In this document: piece by piece, positions 22,990 through 43,450 of the stretch | Numbering within the stretch: position 1 is the stretch's first letter | Layout of the letters: each line of letters begins with the position of its first letter | Assembly (NCBI GenBank): GCA_037577475.1 | Contig: CM075183.1 | Coordinates: forward strand, 21,509,281 to 21,573,280 | Length of the DNA stretch: 64,000 nucleotides | DNA from: Chaunax sp. Z400 | Taxonomy: Eukaryota; Chordata; Actinopteri; Lophiiformes; Chaunacidae | Direction: 5' to 3' | Translations under genes and position numbers: made by a program | The notes under the pieces: model-generated | Told to the model about the DNA's origin: nothing | Seen by the model: the letters and a program-made list of their open reading frames with translations, nothing else | The model's database searches: none

Positions 22990-23711
22990 GTGGGCCATGG
23001 AGTTTAAATTTGCATATAAAACAACTCCCTCGCTCCCTCTAGGTTAGTCTTTAATGTTGATATTAGTCAGGTGACGCTTTGTGAATACGTTATCACTAGG
23101 GGAACGAGAGATTGTTGTTTCTGCGACGCCGGAGTGCTGTTGTTTTTACCTTAGAGGGAGCCGTTGACCTCCGCTTTAATGCTCCTAAGGAAGCGCTTTG
23201 AATATCCCCGTGGCCTCATTGCACCAAAGAGAACTCTAGTCACCTTCTCCACCTCCTCAGGGTAAGTGCATATTCTATTAAAACGAATCAGCTGAGATTT
23301 GATTAGACCTCTGTATGTATGTTTTGGATGGTAACTGGACTTATTGCCAGTTGTTTGCTATTGTTATTAAAATTGCTGAAGAAAACCCGGGTGTCTAAAA
23401 ACTCAATGGACGTGGACTGTAGGTTAAATTTCAATTTTATTTTATTATGGTGTGAATTCAGAGTGTTAAAAAATTGCTTGAACCGTGCTTCCGTTTTGTC
23501 CCACAGGCCAAAGATGTCGTCCAGGTAATGAACATACAGCAGTGGTTGGTCCTCACATTTTGCCAAAGCTGTCTCCTCCCACAACGCCAGGTAGATGTCA
23601 GCATAAGAGGGGGAGTATTTCCTCCCCATCGCGCATCCACACATTTGTAGGTAGTGTTTGTTGTCAAACTGGAAGTCGTACCTGGTCAGGGTGAGTTCAA
23701 GTAATTGTAAA
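22990..23711 (-). mobile_element. Penelope-like element reverse transcriptase remnant
   Basis: On the minus strand from about 23711: LELTLTRYDFQFDNKHYL, then CGCAMGRKYSPSYADIYL and the catalytic YVHYLDDIFGLW (two Asp), then NKIKLKFNLQSTSIEFLDT. After a frame change near 23335 comes KSQLIRFNRICTYPEEVE followed by RPRGYSKRFLRSIKAEV, and further on QSLVPLVITYSQSV. This order of blocks is characteristic of Penelope-like RTs. Premature stops, a frameshift, a missing N-terminal half and no visible endonuclease show it is dead. Confidence 0.78.
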
Positions 23712-23934
23712 ATAATCAAAAACAAGAAAAACATATAGGTACATAACTTATTAAATGTAAAACCAGGAACCATAAAAGGAATTAAAAGGAAGACAGAGTA
23801 AGATTAAACTATATTTTTTTGTCTTTGTTTCACTCGTTTCCTTTTATAAAATCATATCCATGCATACCCCCACACAATCCTTCCCACTCATCCTTCTGGA
23901 TCTGGCCATGTTTCTGTTTACACATCCATACAAA

Positions 23935-24060
23935 CGCGTCCACACATCCATGTGTATACATATATACATCCATACCCATATATATACATACATAAATATA
24001 CATATATACGTACACACACACACACACACCCATATATATACATATATATACCCCGATGCA
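23935..24060. repeat. TA/CA-rich microsatellite
   Basis: Imperfect CATATATACA and ACACACACAC tract. Several overlapping open frames across it are low-complexity artefacts. Confidence 0.85.
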
Positions 24061-24112
24061 CACCCCCATATCCACCCCACCCCCCACCCCCCAAAAAAGG
24101 AGGAAGGGGGCC

Positions 24113-27100
24113 GTGCGCCAACTTCGGCCTCACTACTGCACACCTGGATAAATGCAAGGCTCTGTATCTGCGTGCATTATGGACACTGACGGAGGGATTG
24201 TGATTTATCTCATTTTGTCCACTATGTGGCGCTAGACACCACTTCATAATTTTGACTCGTCTTTGATTATATCATGTGAAGCCCACACCATGAAAATATA
24301 ATTAAAATCAAACAAAAATTGTCACGAGACATTTTGGCATTTGCCAGCAGGTGGCACTATCACTTTTACGCAATGTTATTTTGTAGATGTGCTCAGGGTG
24401 GGACTTTAAACATATCTACCAAATTTCATACATGTAGGTTAAACACAGACTCGGGGATGCTTATTTGAAGTTTTCAAGGGGGCGCTGTGGAGCCACTTTA
24501 CCACAACCGATCCTGTAAACCATATAAGATCGTAAGTACTACCACCTTTGACAAGTGTGTCACTTTTGGTGAGAATCTGAGCTTCCCTGTCCTCTCAACA
24601 CCAACTTCCTGTTTGATGGCGAACATCAAACGTCGCGAAGCCGCCATTAGACCCAAACTCACAATATTTACAATAATGCTTCATCAAGGCCTTATGGCTT
24701 TACTGACTAAATTTGAGATCATTGTGGTGAACGGCGTTATAACAACTTCCTGCTTTACGGCGAAACATCAACACAGCTGCACAGCCACGCCCACAACTCT
24801 GCACTAAAATGCACAAGCTTCAGAATCCTGCATTACCAACTTGTTATAGCTGTTCTTACTGAATTCGAAGCCAATATGGTCAACGGCTTTGTAGGGTGAG
24901 GAGTACCGGAGACACACCCGGGTATCAGCCTGCAACTCAAGAGACAATGAGACTGCTTTCCACTCCAAATTACAGGATCCAAAATCCTGCATGGTTTTGG
25001 AATCTGGAAATAATGATGGATTATTATTGATGTGTTCTTTATTATTGTGTGTTTCTCTCCTTCATGTAATGCGTTTCTTGTTATGAATTTAATAAGCACA
25101 CAGTGATGATTTTCTGCCGGTGCCCATTTGAGTTACTGTTTATTGCATGTGTGCTTCGATGCCTCCCACTAGTGGAGAGACTCAGATGTCTCGCCCATTG
25201 TTTCCATGTCAGCTGGTGATGTGACCTCATATCTTACAGTAAAATACAACACGCCCCTACTTCCGGCAGCTGTGAGACTTCAAAAGGCACGTCGCGAAGC
25301 CGCTCGACCTCTTGCTCCTTCCTCCACCTCAGAAGACATGAACTCTGACTCCTGAACGCCGAGGTCCCCGTGACCCGTGGATGAGACCCGTGCCCTCCTG
25401 CCGCAGCAGAAGAGAATTCTTTATCCCCTTTCTTTTAGACTTAGCTTATACAGTTAGATAGCATTCCTTTCCTACGATCTCTGCTAATAGTTGAATTTCT
25501 TCACTTCAACTAATTTATTTGATGCTCACCTGTGGATTACTCACGCCTGGGTAATTCACTAAGCCCCTCTTTGAGCCGCATTATCCCGTAGGTGATAGTT
25601 ACAAAGGCTGCGCAGGGCCTGGTAACCTTAACCTTAAACTCTGTTAAATTCAACCAAGTTAACTCGCTTCAACGCCGTTAAAGCCCGGCCAAGCTGAACA
25701 CGACCGTTGAGTCAAAAGTTAACAAAGCCGCCAGCCAGCGACGACGCCGAGCGACCCTTCAACATCTGAGATTCGGGACCAGGATCCGGTGGACTTCGAA
25801 CAGCATCCTCCGCGAGTATCCGGTCGGTGACCCCTCCTGATGACTCGCCAGAGTGTGCTCTCGTCTCTGCCCCGGAGACCGGCTGAAAAGTAAGCTAACC
25901 CGAACATCTCTGTGTTTTGGAAAGCGTCATGGCTAATCTGGCATTATTATCCGCAATTTATCTAAATTAGTTTCCCTTTAAGCCTTCCCTTAGAACCCCT
26001 AGTTTGGTTCACATCACCACACTATCATTTTGTTTTGTTATAGCTATGTCTGATTTTCTCTCTTTCACTCTGATTTCATTTGACTATCTTTCTGTGTTAT
26101 AATCCCATATTGAATTTAGTTTTAGTTTGTTCCTGTGTGCTGTGTGAAATTAAAACTTGATAATAAAATGGATTCTTTTAGACCCAATCTAAGTTTCTGT
26201 GTTGATGGCTGGAATCATTAGTTCTTGCGATAGAGGACTTAACTTCCTTCATTTGAGACTGATTCAACGCTATTATTTAGTAATTAATTAATCTGGGTTA
26301 TATTCACAGCTTTCTTAGGGAATCCTTCCGACCTTAGGAATATAGCTTTAGGAAGGTGGTGCTCCTCGAGGTATTCTTTTAATAACCCTGTCTGATTAAT
26401 TAATAGCTTTATAATATGATAATTAATATATGATCATTTTGATCATAACTACAATCTTTAACCCCTTTTAACCCTACAGCTTAGTAGTAGTGTATCAAAA
26501 CACAAAATATGCCATTTCCTGTTGCCATTAGGTGGCGGTATGACTAATGCTGAATTTTGTCATGTGGATGTCTTTAGGGCGGGACTCTTAACCAGCATGT
26601 GAAGTTTGGTACACATTGGACCTTAGACAATGGAGTTATGACAATTTTCTGTTTCATGGCGAAACATCAAAATTTGACAAAATTTGACGCCTGGCCACGC
26701 CCACATCGTTGAACGAAAACTCAGGATTTGAGCAAATTTTCAGCCTCATGGGGTTTAGGTGGGACTGACCAAATTTAAAGTTGATCAGGTTAAATCTCTA
26801 TGAGGAGTTCGTTCAAATACAAAGTGTGTGATTTCCCAAAAATGGCACAAAAAAAGGCCCCAAAAATCAAAATGACCGACTTCCTGTTTGTTTGAAGGCA
26901 TTGCTTCAAGAGACTTTTTTGTCATTCTCCATCAGTTACATATGTGTTCTGAGTTTCGTACATGTACGTTAAACTGGAGGCAGAGGCTACACTTTAGGAG
27001 GCGCTAGCGAGCCATTTTGCCACGCCCATTTCCTATCATCACACGCAAATTTTTGCCACGATTGATGTTTCCGCCAACTATCATGAGTTTTTGAGTATGG

Positions 27101-27192
27101 GCAAGTCCCCAAAAAGGTTATTCATTTGGCAGAAATAGGAGAATAATAAAAACTCCTTGCAGAACAATAGGGTCCTCGTGGTCGGGCCCTAA
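24113..27192 (+). mobile_element. Interspersed non-autonomous element, copy B, split by a solo LTR
   Basis: The left part (24113-24889) is homologous to copy A (GGCGCTAGACACCACTT, TTCCTGTTTGATGGCGAAC). The right part (26479-27192) ends CGTGGTCGGGCCCTAACTA like the 3' end of copy A and contains related phrases (GTTTCATGGCGAAACATC). The two parts are separated by 1589 bases of an LTR inserted at GCTT. The 5' AGCTGCAAGCAGCG end is missing. Confidence 0.6.
24890..26478 (+). mobile_element. Solo LTR (1589 bp)
   Basis: Starts TGTAGGG and ends CCCTACA, a perfect 7-base terminal inverted repeat with the canonical TG...CA. It is flanked by a 4-base target duplication GCTT (24886-24889 and 26479-26482). 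AATAAA occurs at about 26163, consistent with an R/U5 polyadenylation site. No internal coding region is present, so it is a solo LTR from recombination of a longer element. The 4-base duplication fits gypsy/retrovirus-type integrases. Confidence 0.75.
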
Positions 27193-27257
27193 CTATAAAG
27201 AAAAGCTGTACAAATAAGATGAATAAACAGTGCAATGAGATGAATAAGACATGATGT

Positions 27258-27720
27258 CATGCAGTGGCGGATCTAGAATTTTTCTAAATCAGGGGTCATA
27301 GAGGGGCCACAGTTTTTACAGAGGGGCTAACTATGGCCAACATTCATGCACATTTCCTTATTCAGTAAGATGTAAACACAGAATATTTCACCAGTCATTC
27401 ACTGTTTGTTGTTGACTCCATGGCTTTTAGTAAAGACACATAATTATGCAAATTGTGCCTTTTTCAAGCACATTTTGTATAGCAAAAAAGTTGAGCAATT
27501 ATTGAACTTTAAACTAGGATGCATAAATAAATATAAAATATAAGACACATAAGACACTGTCATCCAAAGTGACATGTGGGTGGACCATGTGCAGCGGGTG
27601 GTGCCTCAGACCCAAAAAGGGGGGGGGGGGGGGGGGGGGGGGGGCGCTAGACTGGATGCCTCCCATGCCTAAATGAGGCGGTGGCGGTGGTGCAGTGGCC
27701 ATCTGTCGGTTTTAGGCAGG
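27258..27720. mobile_element. Possible DNA-transposon fragment with poly-G tract
   Basis: Begins CAGTGGCGGATCTAGAAT, a start seen in several fish hAT-like short elements, followed by GGGGTCATAGAGGGGCCAC. A matching inverted end was not found. A 26-base G run lies at 27619-27644. Weak call. Confidence 0.3.
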
Positions 27721-28420
27721 ACAGCCCGGTTTTGAAACACCGTATCCGTATATTGAGCCGGATGCTCATTTGTCCTCCTTTTGATAGGGTGCGTAATTAA
27801 ATTAGCCATGTGGCTTCTTGTGTCACGGCTGACCGTGATTGCTGCGGTTTATTTGGCATTATTTGGTCCAAAATAATGTGATATCTGATTTTTTTTCTGT
27901 ATTCCTAACCATAATTTGCTGAATCCTGCAAAGCGTCTTCCTTTTTGGTGTGATAAAAGTGTTACCCCCCTAGGCGGTGGGGTATGTGGGCTTGGGGTTT
28001 TGTGCTCAGTATCAGGTGAGAGAGGGTGTAGATGCGGTTCAGGTCAGTGGGGAATATTAATCATGACAGGTTTGGTGTTGGCTGATTACTCTCTCTGGGA
28101 GGGAGGGTGTCTGTGTGAAGACTGGAGTCTGTGACTCTCAGTGTGCTGCCTGAGGTCTGGGAGAGACTGAAGACTAGAAAGTCTGGAAGCTGAAAGGTTT
28201 GTGTTTTGACTTTATGGTCAAAGTTTAAGTTTAATATTAAGTGAAATAAAAACTGTTACTGAATGTTATCCTTGGTACCATCACTGAGGAACCCAGACAC
28301 ACAGCAGAGAACATTGGTACAGTAATACTGTGGCTTAAATGTTGTAACAATGAAAAAGAATAAGTGAATAAAAGTCATAGATTTGATTTTCCCCAAAACC
28401 CATTTTATTTTTTTGTTTTT
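27720..28420. other. No gene recognised
   Basis: Last part of the palindrome centre. Short frames only; one 72-residue frame at 27916-28134 is Gly/Cys-rich without domain signature. It ends at a poly-T run where the inverted arm begins. Confidence 0.5.
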
Positions 28421-29559
28421 TTTTTGATTGATGACAGTAACATAAAAAATAAAACGGCACAACTCATATAGTGAGGTGTTATAAAGACATTTGTTTTTGC
28501 ATCAACTGACATTATTTCAAAGAGTCTCTCTGTAAGTGTTTCATTTTTTATGTAATTTTGTCAGCCAGTTAAATTTAAGGTGAGAAAAAAAACTTTGTCT
28601 AAAACTCAAAATATTAGAATGTTTGTAACCATTTTTAAAGTTTCCACATAAAAAAAACATTTCAGATTTATTTTAGGTTTTTGTCCAAATTTGCAGCTTG
28701 TATTACAAAAGCTGTAAATCACTTTGAGAGTGACAGCAGGATCCAGTGTTGTTTAAATTAGAGGTAAACGGATCAATCAAGCTGATAGGAACATTTTCCA
28801 TACTATCAGCAGAACTTTGCTCCGACAGTGGCCGATGACTGCGTCGCCTCCATCAGTTAACTTCTCAACAGGAATTACTGAATGTAAGGCAAAATAATAG
28901 ATCAAAATAAATCTTGGTCCAAATCGATTAGCTTGTCAATAAAAAGATTTATTCATTAATCACTCTGTGATTTTTCAGGAGGTGGGGGTGGAGGGGCTGA
29001 AATCGACTGACTAATCTGGAATCAGTTTTTCCCTGCTCCAAATCATCATTATTTTATCGGCCTTTGAGAGTCGACTATCAGCTGACCTCTGGTTTAACTT
29101 ATGGGTACAGTGAGACTATACAGAGAGAGCCTTCAAGAGTTCTGACTGACCTGGAATCTGTATGAATCTAATCAATATACAGCACTTTAAAGTTACACTG
29201 TGGAGTCCACATGGTTGCCTCGTTCTAAGAAGTGTTTTCATGATGGAACCTGTTCTCCACAAACACCCATCTGAATCCCTCCAATATGCACCCAGAATTA
29301 ATCACTGATAATCATTAGTAACCCTGAATAACATCTGATTATTGTCAATAGAAAGAGAGATATACTATAGAATGAATAACATGTTTAACACCAAGTCTCC
29401 CTCAACACACTTCCCTTCACCGTATAGTTCTCAATAATGTTTTTATACTGTTTCATATTTCAGCAAAAAAAAGGTGGAATCATCAGCATACATGTCATCA
29501 TCTGTGAGTCTTATGGATTGTCAACGAAAAGCCTCATTTTGGTCATGAAGCCGAGGAGT

Positions 29560-29866
29560 TAGCATCCCGTAGGTGATGTCTTTATTGAAAAATTAATGAA
29601 TTTTTGCTACTTTTACTGTTTGATTCAAATGTTTCTGTATGTGTTATTTTTTCATACAGATTTTGTGAAAAACCCACTGAGGGTGACATGTATGCATAAG
29701 AATGTTTTCTAGTTGCAGACAATCTGCTGAGATAATCCTTTCAGAGGTCGTCGTTCTCAAAGTGAAGGATTGACACGACCAGGCTCTGGATCTGACCAAT
29801 CAACGGTCAGGAATCATTCTGAAGATGGACGGCCTGTCAGTCAGTCCGGGTCAGCGTGTTCACAAC
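29560..29866 (-). other. 3' UTR exon and polyadenylation site of copy 2
   Basis: Mirror image of 18229-18530: acceptor CTTCTCAG just above 29866, polyadenylation signal (TTTATT on the plus strand) at 29581-29586. The preceding intron starts immediately after the stop codon at 30518. Confidence 0.6.
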
Positions 29867-30517
29867 CTGAGAAGACAACCAGACCAAAGTGTGATTGAGG
29901 TCTTTTCTCCAACCTTAAATCCTGACTGAAGCCACCATGTTTGACTCTTTGTGTCTCTTTGTGATGAGTCTGAAAACTGAGCAGAAAAACCCTCCTTTCC
30001 TCCCTGACTCACATTTCAACATTTGATCATCACATATCTCTCATGTCATGGTTCCTTCCTTCATACATTCTTTAATCCTTCCTCAACTGTTCTGAAAGCA
30101 TGAGCATCACTGAGTTCAGAAGGTTTTCCACCACTAGAGAGCGCCGCATACCTGCCTACTGCTGACCTACCACAGACGCTTGATAAAGAGCAAACTGTTG
30201 ATCTGTTTGCTCGTCTGATTGTTGCTTTGGAGGATGTACATCTAGTCCTGTCTCTAACTGAAGCCACACTGATGCTCTTTTTGCATAATTGTCCTCATAC
30301 AGCAGTAATAACCACTGATGATGATGATGATGATGATGACTTTGTTTCAGAGGTCAACTCGACTACAGCAGCTTCTTCAAACACATGATCTCTGCATCAA
30401 CACAAATAGGGACAATGACTCTGTGGCTGGACTTGGTGTTTTTTGGTCGACCACACCTTCACCAGTCTCACCTCATTGGTCAGCTGCTCTGATGTCACCA
30501 GTCAGCAGCAGACTTAC

Positions 30518-38921
<8,404 letters not shown>

Positions 38922-39510
38922 GTTTGGCGGAGGCCAATCAGCAGGAGACAGAGCTGTAAGACACACAGTAGAACATATCTGATTGGACAGAAAGTCACAT
39001 TCAAAGTTCAACAGTTTTCCTGGTCAATGAAAATGAAGCTCAGCTCTAAATATGTCATCTTTGCAATGTTTATAATCATTTGTCCAAAAGCATAAAGAAA
39101 TGATCACATTCTGTTTCATTAATGTTTTACACGGGTTTTTTAAATCACTCATGTATTTAATATTCCTCTCTGTAATTTGAAATTTTTTTAGAAATTTTCC
39201 ACTCCTCCGTTTCATATTAGTAACCCTGATGAAGGCTCACAGTGGTGAAACAATGAATGAATGAATAATCAAATAACACAAAGTCAGCCTCCACTTCTAT
39301 TAAAAGTCATGCTGGAATGAGAAGAAGCAGTTAGATGCTTAATAGATTTATTAAATGTGTCTGCAGCCATTCTGATCATCTGTTAATCACCTTTAGTTGT
39401 TTTCATATTATTAAAAATTGAATATATTTGGCATTTGGACCGTCTTCAAACTGATAGGACCAAACCAGCTGTTTGAAGACATCACACTGGGCTGCAGGAC
39501 ATCGTCTTAA

Positions 39511-39852
39511 CCTTTCTGTCGTGTTCGGGTCAAATCTGACCGATTTCCTACTTTCATCAATCATAAATATTGTGTTTTACATTTGATCGTCTCAAGGCCT
39601 TATGATATCCTCCACACTAGGCATTTGAACATATACAATTGCTGATCACCACTTTCATTGAATTTTGAGTGGTTTAGTCAACTTTGTAAAACCTGTGGTG
39701 TTCCCGGTCAAAAATGACCGCCATAGGAAATTAATGGGTGACCCTAGATTGTGTTCATCCATCAGATAGTACACAACCACAAATCCACAACCACCACCAC
39801 ACACACACACCCACACACCTACACGCACACACACACACACACACACACACTC

Positions 39853-39883
<31 letters not shown>

Positions 39884-41125
39884 CACACACACACACTCCA
39901 CCCCACGTGAACCCCTTTCAGACTGAACAATTAGGTGTCTCCTCGTCCCACATATTTCCCACGCTTATGTGCCTATCTCCCCACGTGAACCACACCTTCC
40001 AGACTAAACGTATAACACCTGTTCCACATTTCAAAGTAAACAATTAGGTGTTTGTTATGGGAACCTGTCTATTTCCCGGGCTTATGTGGCCACCCCCCCA
40101 CGTGAACCACACTTTCCGATACAAAATGTATCATATCTTCTCACAGACCCCTTATATATAGCTTTTTTTGTGTGCATTGCTCTCATTTTACTCTGAACAC
40201 AATGAGTAGGCGCCCGGTCAGACGATTTCTCGTCAGAGAGGCTCTTGAACTTTTGTTTCAACGTGATGAAGAGGGGATTGAAGTTGAACCAGAAATAGAG
40301 GAGGATGTCTCAGAAATAGAAGACAACATCGATCCCGATTTTGATCCAGACCATTGTGAGACCGACCAGTCAATAGATGGCGAGGAAGAGGCCCCTGAGG
40401 AAGACACACCTGGGGAAGAGGCACCTGAGGAAGAGGCACCTGAGGTGACATTCCAGTCCAAGGATGGCAATTTGCTCTGGTATTCATCCACCCAGGACAG
40501 AGGAGGCAGAGCAAGAGTGGAAAATATTGTTAGGATGACGCCAGGGCCAACACGATATGCAACATCTCATGTGGATGACATCAAGTCCAGCTTCCAACTC
40601 TTTTTACCAGAGTCCATTGTGGAAATTATACTGGAAATGACAAACCTGGAGGGGAGGCGTGTGTTTGGGGACACATGGAAAGCATTGGACCAGGTAGACC
40701 TCCAAGCCTACATGGGTCTGTTGATTTTAGCAGGAGTATATCGGTCCAACAATGAGGCTACAAAAAGTCTGTGGGATGCGGAGTCAGGGAGGCCTATATT
40801 CCGGTCAACTATGTCCCTGCAACAGTTTCATGTCCTCTCACGAGTTATCCGATTTGATGACAGAACTACACGACCTTTCCGCTGGCGAGACGACAAACTG
40901 GCTGCCATCAGGAATGTTTGGGACAGGTGGGTGGAGCGCCTACCACTGATGTACAATCCAGGCCCTGAGGTGACAGTGGACGAGCGCCTGGTCCCTTTCA
41001 GAGGTCGCTGTCCGTTCAAACAGTACATCCCAAGCAAACCAGGCAAGTATGGGATCAAGATCTGGGCAACATGTGATGCCAGGAGATTGCAAAATGCCAC
41101 TCCTGTGTGTGAAGACACACGCACC

Positions 41126-41156
<31 letters not shown>

Positions 41157-41479
41157 ACACACAGATGATGTGTTCATGTTGATGTTCTGATGTTCTGTGA
41201 ATTTGGTCTCTGTTTTGATTTTTGTTTGTTTCTTTTTTTTACAATAAATGTTAATTTTGGAATACAATTTACAATTTCTGTGTCTATTCTTTGTATATTC
41301 ACTGCAGTTATTCGTGTAAACCAGTAGTCTGAGACATTGTTTACAGCTTAAAAGGGAGTTAAATAAAATTTGGTGATGATCAATGGTTTTTGTGTTAATG
41401 TAAGAGCAGTTAAAACAGGCCGGTCAAATTTGACCGGGAGCACCAAAGTAAGGGGGAAGAAACGAACACGACACAAAGG
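39511..41479 (+). mobile_element. piggyBac-type element inserted at TTAA in intron 1 of copy 2
   Basis: Flanked by TTAA at 39507-39510 and 41480-41483. The left end is CCTTTCTGTCGTGTTCG; the right end reversed is CCTTTGTGTCGTGTTCG, a 17-base inverted repeat with one mismatch. Subterminal GGTCAAATCTGACC and CGGTCAAATTTGACCG are also related. Copy 1 (near 11325-11340) and copy 3 show the empty site, a single TTAA. The element is 1969 bp and carries a truncated transposase, so it is probably non-autonomous. It also holds CA microsatellites at about 39795-39897 and 41120-41162. Confidence 0.93.
40202..41182 (+). CDS. Truncated piggyBac transposase (PGBD-like)
   Basis: Starting at MSRRPVRRFL (ATG at 40202, preceded by a TATATATA-like promoter at about 40152), the frame is 326 residues. 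Residues about 20-85 are very acidic (EDVSEIEDNIDPDFDPD; repeated EEAPEE), as is usual for piggyBac N-termini. The catalytic core begins with FRSTMSLQQFHVLSRVIRF and contains TVDERLVPFRGRC with the first catalytic Asp at about residue 260, followed by YIPSKPGKYGIKIW. The frame then runs into a CA microsatellite (THTHTH) and stops. The two later catalytic Asp residues and the C-terminal Cys-rich domain are missing, so no transposition activity is expected. Confidence 0.88.
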
Positions 41480-41759
41480 TTAAACAATCTGCCTGTATTT
41501 TACTACATTTGTATAGATCGATGATCAACTGATGATTTGAAAATGAATGGATCATGAAGATAATCGTTTGTTCAGCTTAACACAGACGTTCTCCTTGGTT
41601 CTCTTGGTTCGTTCTCCTTTCTCTGACCAGCTGTTAGTAGGCTTCTACTGATTGCATATCTTTATAAACCTCTTTTTCCAGATTAACTGTTGGAGCAGTT
41701 TGATCAGTTAAGGTGTGCAGAGAAGAAGAGACAGGTGAGGAGCGTGCAGGTTGTCTTAC

Positions 41760-41887
41760 CCTCTGGAAGATTGAAGGAGGATGATGAAGATGAAGGTCTG
41801 AAGAGTCTTCAGCTGGTGGACTGATTGGTCTGTTGCTTTCTCCCTGTGTGGAGGATGCTGCTCTCTCTCTCACTCCCTCTATTTATA
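41760..41887 (-). promoter_or_regulatory. TATA promoter and non-coding exon 1 of ZP gene copy 2
   Basis: On the minus strand TATAAATA lies at 41887-41880 and exon 1 ends at 41760 before GTAAGA. The acceptor of the ATG exon is just above 38953. The intervening intron is enlarged from about 0.83 to 2.8 kb by the piggyBac insertion. Core promoter sequence is the same as in copies 1 and 3. Confidence 0.7.
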
Positions 41888-43450
41888 TGCTGCTCTAAAC
41901 AGGAATTTAGGAGGAGTGGAGGGTGGAGTCAAAAATGGCCATACCTGTTTGGACACAATTTTATTTGTGCACCTTTTCACTCCACCAGTAGGAAACCACA
42001 GAGATGAAACACAGCAAAAGAGATGAACACAGAAGAACTATTAAAGAATATATGTGGTGTTCAATCATTTTTGTTGGATGTTGGATTACTATGTATTTAG
42101 AGCATCTTTCAACACGTACAACAAACCTCATTCTTCCATTTTATCATGTTTACTTGTTTTCACCTAATGTCAAAGCTCAGTTATGATTTTTATGGAGTTT
42201 GTGCTCTCAATGAAATTGTATTGAATTGTATGAAATTGTGCAATTGTCTCAGGTTGAAATGATATTGAATTACATGACTCTTCTTTTAGTAAAGATTGAA
42301 ACACATCCCACTGACACAAACACCACACAAGAGCAAAAAGTTCCAAATGTGTCAATGTCACTGTGGTACATTTTTATGTAAGGCAACATGAGGACAGGGA
42401 TTGCATTGGCCTGGAGTCTGCTGCCATCTTTGATCTGGACACATTTAACTGGTGGCTAAAACATAGGATTCTATAATGACAAAGACCAAACGACTTTACT
42501 TAATGTAGATCCATCACCTAATGACGACAAGCCTTCTGCTTATTGAGGCCAGTATCAGACTGAGTATTATTTTTACTTATCTGTGATTGCGTGACATGGT
42601 GACGTACAAATACCTGATCATTATGACCTATAGCTCTTAAACAATGATGAGAATGTTCTTGGCTCAGATTAGCCTCTACTGGGGCTTACACACCCAGTGG
42701 AATGAAACACAACAAGAAATAGATTGATAGGCTCTTAGACTAGTAATGAATGTAGGATTAGCATCATGATGAACTTAAAGCCCGACAAAGAATGAAGTGA
42801 AGGGAGTGGTAGCAGGAAACAGATGAGAGAGCAAACAGGGACAAACAAGAAGCCATAATGTCTGTGTTGATCATGTAAAGATACAGACTGAGGATTGTTA
42901 GAAGAACAGAGATCCTCAGAAAGACGACTCCATCACCATCGTACTGGTGGACAAACGAAGGTTACAGTCGTAATGGATGCACCGCTGTATGATAAGGGTA
43001 ATCGGGGGTTAAGGCTGTCAATCTGAAGTTCAAACTTTTGGAGAAATTAAGTGTTGATTTTTTATTTATTTCAATAACCTTCAAATTCATCATTACCTTA
43101 ACCTTTGGTTACCTTTGTGACCTATCAGAAAACTAAGCTAATCAATTAAAATGGAGACAGACAAAAAGTCTTTCTGTTTGGATCATCATGACTTAAAGAT
43201 GAGAGAGACTTTACTGTCATCCATCTGTAGTGTAGTACAGTAAACACACAACAGGACAAAATAATGTCAGCTAACAAAATGCCCAGATGTTTCTGAACAT
43301 ACATATGAGTGAGTGTTTGGTTTTAGAACTATTATCACTAATGTTAGGATATATTCTTCTATGTTATTGTCTTTTAGGAATTTGAGAGGAATTGACACCT
43401 GACAGGTAGCTCATGAATAACTTGCACAATGTTCCTGATTGAGGACAGGA

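Noticed and set aside
23830..24247. Several overlapping 80-110 residue frames rich in Tyr, Ile, His and Thr
   Set aside because: They are translations of the TA/CA microsatellite and neighbouring repeat.
39738..40047. His/Thr-rich frames in the left part of the piggyBac element
   Set aside because: They translate the CA microsatellite.
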